From contig JBKEAI010000108.1 in assembly GCA_047972145.1 (NCBI GenBank), positions 1-27,833 on the forward strand: a DNA stretch of 27,833 bases. Reading direction: 5' to 3'. The notes under the pieces are model-generated. The model saw nothing but the letters and a program-made list of their open reading frames with translations. It had not been told where the DNA came from and ran no database searches. The position numbers and the translations under genes were made by a program. Shown here one piece after another: positions 21,844-27,833 of the stretch; position 1 is the stretch's first letter; each line of letters begins with the position of its first letter. Origin of the DNA: JAMLGJ01 sp047972145 (lineage in GTDB: Bacteria > Actinomycetota > Acidimicrobiia > Acidimicrobiales > Microtrichaceae).

Positions 21844-22322
21844 CGAGTCGCCTCACTGTTCGACAGGGCTTCGCCGGGTGCCTCGCCACGTCGAGCTACC
21901 TCGGCGTTCAGACCGGCGAGCATCGCGTCGGATGCAAGCGACATACGTTCGAGCACCTTGGATGCGATCAACTTCTTGGCCGGATTGAACCCGGTCTCGA
22001 TAGCGGTGGTCACGGTCACCTCGGTCACCTCACCGGCGGGCGTCAGGATCCAGGTGTTGGTAGCGGTGCCGACGATCGGTGGGAGTCCCTCGATCGTGTA
22101 CGCGAGCGACTCCGGCGCGTCCCAGCGGGTGACCCGCTCCACGAGGGTCTGCCGGGCGATCTGCACGCGACGTACCGCCCCCGCCCCTCCCTGTTGGTCC
22201 GACAACAGACATGAGTGCTGTACCAGAGGGACCCATCTCGAGATGTTCCCGAAGTCTGCGAGGGCATCCCAGATCACCGAGGGTGGGGCGGCGATCACAC
22301 TCGCACATGCGAGCCTGGTCAC
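21840..22322 (-). CDS. SRPBCC-family (START/polyketide cyclase-like) protein
   Basis: A 160-residue helix-grip protein. Its N-terminal pattern ASVIAAPPSVIWDALADFGNISRWVP is typical of the polyketide cyclase/dehydrase group, with the strand TNTWILTPAGEVTEVTVTTA later and a C-terminal helix that begins near FNPAKKLIASKVLERM. The family binds small hydrophobic ligands; some act as cyclases or steroid/lipid carriers, many are uncharacterised. The GTG at 22322 is the likely start, as the next residues begin the first strand. It is translationally coupled to the sulfatase fusion by a four-base overlap, so the two probably act on the same ligand or stress. It diverges from a TetR gene, and a promoter with a palindrome lies upstream. 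Confidence 0.85.
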   Translation of the reverse strand: MTRLACASVIAAPPSVIWDALADFGNISRWVPLVQHSCLLSDQQGGAGAVRRVQIARQTLVERVTRWDAPESLAYTIEGLPPIVGTATNTWILTPAGEVTEVTVTTAIETGFNPAKKLIASKVLERMSLASDAMLAGLNAEVARRGEAPGEALSNSEATR

Positions 22323-22421
22323 CGCTTCACCGCGCCGTCACCAGTGGTTCGGTGGTCCCCTGGACGGTCCATATCGCGCTCCCTTCGAAGTGCTGTGGGC
22401 GGGCAGCCATCTCTCAGGGCA

Positions 22422-22450
22422 ATCGTGTATTCTGAGAGTCATACTGTCAA
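22422..22450 (-). promoter_or_regulatory. Candidate promoter of the SRPBCC-sulfatase operon
   Basis: On the minus strand TTGACA (22450-22445) and CACGAT (22427-22422) are 17 bp apart. The -35 box is perfect; the -10 box is weak. The palindrome at 22433-22449 covers most of the -35 box and spacer. Confidence 0.45.
22433..22449. promoter_or_regulatory. Candidate TetR operator palindrome
   Basis: TGAGAGT (22433-22439) and ACTGTCA (22443-22449) are inverted copies matching at six of seven positions around a three-base centre, giving a 17-bp site typical in size for TetR-family operators. It lies between the divergent SRPBCC and TetR genes and overlaps the candidate SRPBCC promoter. Binding by the neighbouring regulator is inference. 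Confidence 0.5.
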
Positions 22451-22496
22451 TAGTGATGTCAGGGGTACGAGGCCCCACCAAGGAACGGACGGCCCG

Positions 22497-23120
22497 ATGC
22501 TCGAGCAGGCAACCGACGATCCCACCGAAACGTCGCCGGCACGCAACGGCGACGGGCGTCACCTGCGAAGGCAACAGGGTCGCGTCGCCACCCTCGATGC
22601 CACCATCGACCTGATCCTCGCCGAGGCACCGTTGTCAGCCGAGTCGATCTGCGAGCAGGCCGGTATCTCCCAAGCGTCACTGTTCCGATATTTCGACACC
22701 CTCGACGACCTACGCCACGCGGCGATCGCGCGCTACTTCCAACGCTTCGATGCCCTCTTCGCGGTACCCGAAGTGGCCCACGGACCACTCTCAGAGCGCG
22801 TGTGGGCCTTCGTGGAGGCCCGCGATCGCCTCTATGGGCAAACCGCCCCCATGGCTCGCTTCAGTCGCCGTGAGGCAAGCGCTGTGACCGAGATGGCCGA
22901 GACGCTCCAGCGGCTTCGCCGCACGCTCGCGGATCAGATCGCACGACACTTCGCGAGTGAGCTGGAGCACCTCGAGGACTCCGAGCAGAACCGGCGTGTC
23001 GCAGTACTCGCCTCGCTCACGTCTTTCGAGAGCTGGGACCAGATGTCCGCACTCGGTACCCGCCAGCGCCGGCAAGCCATCGCCGAGGCAACCATCGCGG
23101 TTCTCAGCACCGCGCCATGA
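22497..23120 (+). CDS. TetR-family transcriptional regulator
   Basis: A 207-residue TetR-type DNA-binding regulator. The helix-turn-helix is at about residues 46-80: LSAESICEQAGISQASLFRY, followed by FDTLDDLRHAAI. The C-terminal ligand-binding domain is helical, with acidic and basic stretches such as RFSRREASAVTEMAETLQRL. ATG 22497 is preceded by AAGGA and GGAC; a longer open frame upstream to 22215 runs through the divergent promoter and is rejected. Divergence from the SRPBCC-sulfatase operon and the palindrome between them suggest it represses that operon, and possibly itself. The oxidoreductase gene follows 45 bases later on the same strand. The ligand is unknown. Confidence 0.9.
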   Translation: MLEQATDDPTETSPARNGDGRHLRRQQGRVATLDATIDLILAEAPLSAESICEQAGISQASLFRYFDTLDDLRHAAIARYFQRFDALFAVPEVAHGPLSERVWAFVEARDRLYGQTAPMARFSRREASAVTEMAETLQRLRRTLADQIARHFASELEHLEDSEQNRRVAVLASLTSFESWDQMSALGTRQRRQAIAEATIAVLSTAP

Positions 23121-23165
23121 GCGGCTCCGGTGCAGAGATGGCCAAGGTCTCCTAGATTCCCCGAG

Positions 23166-24143
23166 GTGACCCGGCTCGGCTACCAGATCCCCAACTTCAC
23201 CTACCCGCACACCGCACCGCATGAGCTCTTCGATGCCGTGGTTCGCCAGGCCCGCGAGGCCGACGCGAGCGGCTTCGACACGCTCATGGTGATGGACCAC
23301 TTCTACCAACTGCCAATGTTGGGCGCACCCGACCTGGAGATGTTGGAGTGCTACACGCTGCTCTCCGCGCTCGCCCAGCACACATCGAAGGTACGACTGT
23401 CGGCTCTGGTGACCGGCAACACCTACCGGAACCCTGCACTGTTGGCCAAGACCGTCACCACGCTGGACGTCATATCGAGTGGAAGGGCCCAACTCGGCAT
23501 CGGGGCAGGCTGGTTCGAAAAGGAACACGAATCGCTGGGTTTCGACTTCCTGAGCTTCACCGAGCGCTTCGAGAAGCTCGAGGAATCCCTACAGATCATC
23601 ACAGCCATGCTCGCGGGTGAACGTCCGAGCATCGAGGGCAAGTGGTATCGGGTGAGTGGCGCGATCAACTCGCCCGCCCCGCTGGGCCACATCCCGATCA
23701 TGATCGGTGGCGGCGGCGAGAAGAAGACCCTGCGCCTCGTCGCACAGTACGCGGACGAGTCCAACCTGACCTGCGGTGTCGATGAGATCGGCCGCAAGCT
23801 GGATGCCCTGGCGGCGCACTGCGAGCGGCTTGGCAGGGATCGGTCGGAGATCACGGTGTCGTACCAGACATGGGCCTGCATGGCACCCAGTCACGACGAA
23901 GCGGTCGCCGAACTCGACGCGTACCTGAACCGTCGGGGGTTCGACGTCGCTTCGATGCCACCCGAGGAGCGCGAGAACCTCCGCGCGATGGTGCCCCATG
24001 GGTCCCCCGATGAGATCGCCGAGTTGTTCGCGGGCTACCTGGCCGCGGGTGTCGACGGCTTCACGGTCTCCGCGATGGCCAACGGCCACATCGAAGGTCG
24101 CGTCGAGTTGCTGGGCAACACGCTCGCCGCGTTGTTGGTGTGA
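23166..24143 (+). CDS. Luciferase-like (LLM class) F420-dependent oxidoreductase
   Basis: A 325-residue bacterial-luciferase-fold TIM barrel, probably using F420 or flavin. Typical elements are the first strand GYQIPNF (5-11), FDTLMVMDHFYQLP (37-50), VRLSALVTGNTYRNPALLAK (76-95), the signature TLDVISSGRAQLGIGAGWFEKEH (99-121) and PIMIGGGGEKKTLRLVAQYAD further on. These are characteristic of the Rv-type F420-dependent subgroup common in actinobacteria. I choose GTG 23166 (MTRLGYQIPNF) because the barrel begins immediately; a GTG at 23130 would add twelve residues with no better ribosome-binding site. It lies 45 bases after the TetR gene and is probably cotranscribed with it. Substrate and the redox direction are unknown. 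Confidence 0.9.
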   Translation: MTRLGYQIPNFTYPHTAPHELFDAVVRQAREADASGFDTLMVMDHFYQLPMLGAPDLEMLECYTLLSALAQHTSKVRLSALVTGNTYRNPALLAKTVTTLDVISSGRAQLGIGAGWFEKEHESLGFDFLSFTERFEKLEESLQIITAMLAGERPSIEGKWYRVSGAINSPAPLGHIPIMIGGGGEKKTLRLVAQYADESNLTCGVDEIGRKLDALAAHCERLGRDRSEITVSYQTWACMAPSHDEAVAELDAYLNRRGFDVASMPPEERENLRAMVPHGSPDEIAELFAGYLAAGVDGFTVSAMANGHIEGRVELLGNTLAALLV

Positions 24144-24349
24144 ACCGGCCCCTGCCACCGTCGCTGCGGCGCCCAGGCTACGGCGGCGAGGCTACGGACC
24201 GGTTCGCTGGCCCACTCCGTCGTCGTTCCCCACGAAAAGTCGATCACGACCATTGGCAACCCCAAGACCACCACGGGCCTGCCGGCGACAGGGCAGCTCG
24301 GGTTTTCTGGGTCGGGCAGCCGCTGATCCCCTCAGGGTCGAGCTCGATC

Positions 24350-25270
24350 TCAATGGCACTGGAGGTTGAACATGCCGTTGCCCCATTCGCGCACAGCGAT
24401 GTCTTGTTGTCGGGCCATCCAGTAGATCGTGCCCACATCACCCCACATCGCATCCAAAGCGCTGTCGGAGTCGATCTGCAGGAGAAGCCGCCAGCTCTCT
24501 GTTTGGTCTTTGAGCCGCTCCCAGCGCGCTTCATCGAAGGGTTCGGACGACTCGAACATGCCGGCGAGGGCCTGAACCACTTCTTGTTCCACAGGGTGCT
24601 GGATGAACACAGGGTGCCCACCGAGTTGGTGCCGACCACTGTCGACCGGAGCGTTCGGTGGTAGTCCCCGAACCTCACGCTCGTACTGGTGGTCGAGCTC
24701 CTCCAACGCTTCCACTTCCTCATCGAAGGGATCGAAGTCCTGGGTGGGCCACGTCCAGCGGCCGACCGCTTCGAGCATGGCCGTCGGCAACGTTTCCACC
24801 GGTGAAGCCAACCTGACGAGCGGCGTACCGCGCGGCGTGTAGATGACAGTTGACCCAGGCTGGTGCCACGAGTACAGCCCGGTGATGCCATCGCCTTGTT
24901 GGTCGAGATCCACGAAGAACGACAAGAGCCCTTCCACAGGTAGCTCGAGGGGCACAGGTGCGACCCGTTGCGCCTCTGCAAGGTCCACCTGTGCAAAGAA
25001 GCGCAGCGGTCTGCTTTCACCATCGGGTGTGTTCCAGTAGGGCCACCGTGTCCCGGGACCGATATCGGGATCGCCGCCGTATCGTGACCTGCCGAGTTCG
25101 GCGCTCTCCCCAGGCTCGGCGCGATAGCGCACCGCCGGGCGCAGCGACCCGACCAGCGACGGTCCCAGCACAGGAGCAGCAGCCAGCAGTCGTTGTACGA
25201 GCGCAGCGGCCTCCGGCGGCACTTGTGATGATCGGTGCTTCTTGCCGCTACCGAACGGCCACAACCCCAT
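24350..25270 (-). CDS. DUF1963 (YwqG-like) protein
   Basis: A 306-residue protein of the DUF1963/YwqG family, which has no established function. Family features are SRYGGDPDIGPGTRWPYW (62-79), LRFFAQVDLAEAQ (89-101), VEGLLSFFVDLDQQGD (112-127), the HQLGGHP motif with following IQ near 240-250, and WRLLLQIDSDS followed by GDVGTIYW near the C-terminus. ATG 25270 starts MGLWPFG and has no clear ribosome-binding site. The product looks cytoplasmic. It diverges from the PhnB-like gene at 25353 with an 82-base gap. The 206-base gap on its other side (24144-24349) shows no supported gene. Confidence 0.88.
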   Translation of the reverse strand: MGLWPFGSGKKHRSSQVPPEAAALVQRLLAAAPVLGPSLVGSLRPAVRYRAEPGESAELGRSRYGGDPDIGPGTRWPYWNTPDGESRPLRFFAQVDLAEAQRVAPVPLELPVEGLLSFFVDLDQQGDGITGLYSWHQPGSTVIYTPRGTPLVRLASPVETLPTAMLEAVGRWTWPTQDFDPFDEEVEALEELDHQYEREVRGLPPNAPVDSGRHQLGGHPVFIQHPVEQEVVQALAGMFESSEPFDEARWERLKDQTESWRLLLQIDSDSALDAMWGDVGTIYWMARQQDIAVREWGNGMFNLQCH

Positions 25271-25352
25271 GGAACCAACTCTAGGGAGGGCTGCGGCGGA
25301 CTTGAGATGCGGGTAGCGTCAACGCTCCGCTCGTCCCCAATGGAGAAGGCCG

Positions 25353-26252
25353 ATGAGCATCGCTCGAATCGTTCCAAGCACCTGGCACCATCGCACCGCA
25401 GCGGAAGCCGCCGAGCTCTACTGCTCGGCGATCCCCCGAACCACCGAGGTCTCGCGCAGCCACTACCCCACCGAAGGCCTTCCCGACTTCCAGGAACCGT
25501 TCGCGGGTGATGTCCTGACAATCGAGCTCGACCTCGACGGGCTCGGACTCACCCTGATCAACGCCGGTGACGACTTCACACCGAACACCTCCATCTCGTT
25601 CATGGTGAACTTCGACCCCTCCAGGGAGCCCGACGCCCGCGAACTCCTGGACCAGACGTGGGCCGCATTGGTCGATGGAGGCAACGAGCTCATCCCCCTC
25701 GGCCAGACAAAGTTCAGCGACCGCTACGGATGGGTCACGGACCGCTTCGGGGTCGGTTGGCAGCTGATCCTCACCGATCCCGACGGTGACCAGCGGCCGT
25801 TGGTGATCCCGACGTTCCTGTTCGCCGGCCCAGCTCGGGGTCGCGCCGCGGATGCGATGGCTTCCTGGATCGAGCTGTTCGAGGACTCCTCACCCGGGGT
25901 GCTCGCGTCCCAGCCCCTCGACACGTCGACCGCCAAGGCGGGCGAGGTGATGTTCGCTGACTTCCGCCTCGCCGGACAGTGGTTCGCCGCGATGGACGCG
26001 CCGGAGGGGTCGGGAGATGCCTTCTCCCCTGGCGTATCGATTCAGGCGATGTGCGAGACCCAGGACGACATCGACCGGCTGTGGGCGACCCTGTCCACGG
26101 TGCCCGACGCCGAGCAGTGCGGATGGTGCGTCGATGAGTTCGGCGTGAGCTGGCAGATCGTGCCCGAGGGCATGGACCGGATGCTCCTGGAACGCCCCGA
26201 GTCCTACGCGGCGATGATGCAGATGAAGCGCATCGTCATCGACGATCTCTGA
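25353..26252 (+). CDS. PhnB-like VOC protein with two domains
   Basis: A 299-residue protein made of two tandem PhnB/3-demethylubiquinone methyltransferase-like VOC domains (about residues 1-145 and 155-299). Both halves share a pattern: the first has TKFSDRYGWVTDRFGVGWQLIL and the second has AEQCGWCVDEFGVSWQIVP at matching positions. The start of the second half, RPLVIPTFLFAG followed by ADAMASWIELF, mirrors the start of the first half. ATG 25353 has GGAGAAGG three bases upstream. Members of this group are often of unknown function; some relatives confer antibiotic or glyoxal-type resistance. It is not related closely to the single-domain VOC gene at 3741. It seems to be a single-gene transcript. 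Confidence 0.88.
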   Translation: MSIARIVPSTWHHRTAAEAAELYCSAIPRTTEVSRSHYPTEGLPDFQEPFAGDVLTIELDLDGLGLTLINAGDDFTPNTSISFMVNFDPSREPDARELLDQTWAALVDGGNELIPLGQTKFSDRYGWVTDRFGVGWQLILTDPDGDQRPLVIPTFLFAGPARGRAADAMASWIELFEDSSPGVLASQPLDTSTAKAGEVMFADFRLAGQWFAAMDAPEGSGDAFSPGVSIQAMCETQDDIDRLWATLSTVPDAEQCGWCVDEFGVSWQIVPEGMDRMLLERPESYAAMMQMKRIVIDDL

Positions 26253-26335
26253 AGCGCACAGGAAGTTCACCGGGATCGCCGCTCCGGGAAACCCGGTTGC
26301 GCGCAGCGATACCTCGGCGTGGTGTCGGCACCCGA

Positions 26336-27541
26336 TCAGAGCCCTGCGAACGCCGCGGAGAGACGCTCGAGTGCTTCATCGATAGTGGCGCGCGGACAGC
26401 CCAGGTTCACCCTCATGTATCCGTGACCCTCGGGGCCGAACTTGCGGCCATCGTCGAGCCACAGCCGGGCTTTGGTCAACATGAAGTTCATCAGTTCCCC
26501 AGGGTCCATCCCGAGCCCCCGGCAGTCCATCCACGCGAGGTACAGCGAGTCTGTGGGCAGGACATGCAGCCCACAGTCCAGCTTGGCCACCTCTTGTGCG
26601 AAGTGCCGGTGGTTGCCGCGGAGGTAGCCGAGCAGGTCGGTGAGCCACGGCTCCCCGTGGGTGTACGCGGCTTGGGTAGCGGCCATCCCGAGGTTGTTGA
26701 CAAGCGTCGAGGCGTTGCGGTCGTACTGGCGCAGGAACCCTTCGCGGAGCCCGCTGTCAGCGATGAACACGTTCGCGCACTGCATTCCGGCCAGGTTGAA
26801 GGTCTTGCTGGCAGCGGTGCAGGTGATCGAATTGACAGCGAAGCTCTCCCCAAGGCTCGCGAAGGGAACGTGGCGCAGGCCTGGGTTGAGGATCAGGTCC
26901 TGGTGCACCTCATCGGCCAACACGAGGACTCCATGGCGGGCACAGATCTCGCCCATGCTTGCCAACTCATCGGCGCTCCACACGTTGCCGGTCGGGTTGT
27001 GTGGGTTGCACAGGATGAACAGCTTGGTGTCAGCCAGGATCGACTCCTCGAAGGCCGTCGGGTCATAGCAGTAGCCATCGCCGACCCTGATCAGGCCTGC
27101 TCCGATCGGAATCCTGCTGTTGAGTTCGATCGCTGAATAGAAGTGCCCGTAGACCGGGGACAGGACCAGGACACTGTCTTCGGGCGCGGTGAACGCCTGG
27201 ATCACCGTCTTGATCGCGGTGAGGATCCCAGCGCTCGGGACCACCCACTCCGGTCGGACCTGCCAGCCGAAACGCCGCTGCTGCCATCCTGTGACGGCCT
27301 CGAGATAGCTCTCGGCGGCCCCCGCGGGGTATCCGAACACACCGTGTCGTGCGACCTGCTCGATGGCGTCGATCACAGCTGGCGGTGCACGGAAGTCCAT
27401 GTCTGCCACCCACATGGGCAACGGATCCGCTGCTGCTTGTTCTGCGGTGAGGGCCTCTACCGCGCCGTCCCACTTGGTCGAGTTGGTCCCCCTACGATCG
27501 ATGACCTCGTCGAAGCGGTTCGCTGGTTCCGTGCGGGCCAT
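26336..27541 (-). CDS. MalY/PatB-type aminotransferase (C-S lyase)
   Basis: A 401-residue PLP-dependent fold-type I enzyme of the MalY/PatB group, whose members are mainly cystathionine beta-lyases or other C-S lyases. Typical elements are RRGTNSTKWD (16-25), LPMWVADMDF (41-50), SPVYGHFYSAIE (128-139), CNPHNPTGNVW (178-188), ADEVHQDL with Asp210 (209-216) and the PLP lysine Lys246 in AASKTFNLAG. The C-terminal part has YMRVNLGCPR with the carboxylate-binding arginine. ATG 27541 has GAAGG eight bases or so upstream. It is convergent with the PhnB-like gene and diverges from the partial gene at 27788. It probably splits cystathionine or a similar cysteine conjugate into pyruvate, ammonia and a thiol. 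Confidence 0.93.
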   Translation of the reverse strand: MARTEPANRFDEVIDRRGTNSTKWDGAVEALTAEQAAADPLPMWVADMDFRAPPAVIDAIEQVARHGVFGYPAGAAESYLEAVTGWQQRRFGWQVRPEWVVPSAGILTAIKTVIQAFTAPEDSVLVLSPVYGHFYSAIELNSRIPIGAGLIRVGDGYCYDPTAFEESILADTKLFILCNPHNPTGNVWSADELASMGEICARHGVLVLADEVHQDLILNPGLRHVPFASLGESFAVNSITCTAASKTFNLAGMQCANVFIADSGLREGFLRQYDRNASTLVNNLGMAATQAAYTHGEPWLTDLLGYLRGNHRHFAQEVAKLDCGLHVLPTDSLYLAWMDCRGLGMDPGELMNFMLTKARLWLDDGRKFGPEGHGYMRVNLGCPRATIDEALERLSAAFAGL

Positions 27542-27787
27542 ACCTACCTTCAGAAGCCTTGGGCTTTCAGAGCCGTTGTGCCCTCAGAGCCGTTGGGGGA
27601 CCAGCCGAAGGTACCCGCTCGACTCGATTGGCCGGGGCGTTGGCAACCTGAGCTCACAGCGGCCACGTTTCGGATCGCCGTCGGCGGACCCATGAGCGCT
27701 CCGGTAGATCCTGTCGCTCACGGTTAGGCAATGGCGCTGCTACCGTCACCCGCGAACATTGCCGGGTCGAGCCTTGGAGGATAAGCA

Positions 27788-27833
27788 GTGGAGGACTTCC
27801 CCGACGTCGACACCTACCTGGCAGCCTCCCGGT
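27788..27833 (+). CDS. Start of an unidentified gene, cut by the window edge
   Basis: A GTG at 27788 is preceded by GGAGGA six bases upstream and opens a frame reading MEDFPDVDTYLAASR to the edge. Fifteen residues are too few to name a family. The upstream gap 27542-27787 holds no gene that I can support, only a 12-bp direct repeat at 27567-27578 and 27584-27595. Confidence 0.6.
   Translation, partial: MEDFPDVDTYLAASR

Noticed and set aside
22215..22496. N-terminal extension of the TetR gene
   Set aside because: It crosses the divergent promoter and palindrome and part of the SRPBCC gene; the TetR helix-turn-helix lies at normal distance from ATG 22497.
24244..25521. 425-codon minus-strand open frame overlapping the DUF1963 gene
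   Set aside because: It reads Ser/Arg/Trp-rich sequence out of frame with a clear DUF1963 protein and runs into the divergent gene.
26284..26296. CCGGG-AAA-CCCGG hairpin between the convergent PhnB-like and aminotransferase genes
   Set aside because: Only five base pairs and no T-run; too weak to call a terminator.
27567..27595. 12-bp direct repeat TCAGAGCCGTTG
   Set aside because: Only two copies in a gap with no other signal; likely chance or a small duplication.
1..27833. CRISPR array, tRNA, rRNA, transposase or phage genes
   Set aside because: None was recognised on reading either strand; the repeats present are short, local and not spacer-like.

Overview
The window looks like chromosomal DNA of a high-GC actinobacterium. 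An F420-type luciferase-like oxidoreductase, many GTG starts, a Liv-type uptake cluster with a fused permease/ATPase, and many short-chain dehydrogenase, hydrolase and acyl-CoA ligase genes suggest Actinomycetota, perhaps Acidimicrobiia. The taxonomic guess is inference. No rRNA, tRNA, CRISPR array, insertion sequence or phage gene was seen.

Positions 1-15921 form a transport and catabolism island. A minus-strand operon runs from 7861 down to 1658: livH, a livM-livG fusion, livF, a VOC (epimerase/glyoxalase-like) protein, a MaoC-type hotdog dehydratase and an acyl-CoA synthetase. Most junctions overlap or are very short. A second, truncated acyl-CoA synthetase (1-698, minus) diverges from an alpha/beta hydrolase (780-1628, plus). 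Upstream of livH lie a Rieske oxygenase alpha subunit, an MFS transporter, two closely similar Liv-type lipoprotein binding proteins and, divergent from the second, a molybdopterin oxidoreductase. A 14-bp element, WTWACGTMTAACGK, occurs at four promoter regions (727-740, 7922-7935, 12083-12096, 13733-13746). It ties hydrolase/ligase, livH operon, both binding proteins and possibly the molybdopterin enzyme into one predicted regulon. The simplest reading is import of an organic acid, CoA activation and further oxidation, with an unknown substrate.

Positions 15930-19122 hold a SnoaL/NTF2-like protein, a UPF0016/GDT1 membrane protein preceded by a clear yybP-ykoY (manganese) riboswitch with a candidate expression-platform hairpin, an alpha/beta hydrolase and a short-chain dehydrogenase.

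Positions 19174-24143 hold an unusual unit: an SRPBCC protein translationally coupled to an 889-residue sulfatase fused to a DJ-1/PfpI (Hsp31-like) domain. It is divergent from a TetR regulator, with a 17-bp imperfect palindrome between them, and the regulator is followed by a luciferase-like oxidoreductase. Positions 24350-27833 hold a DUF1963/YwqG protein, a two-domain PhnB-like VOC protein, a MalY/PatB-type aminotransferase and the first codons of an unidentified gene.
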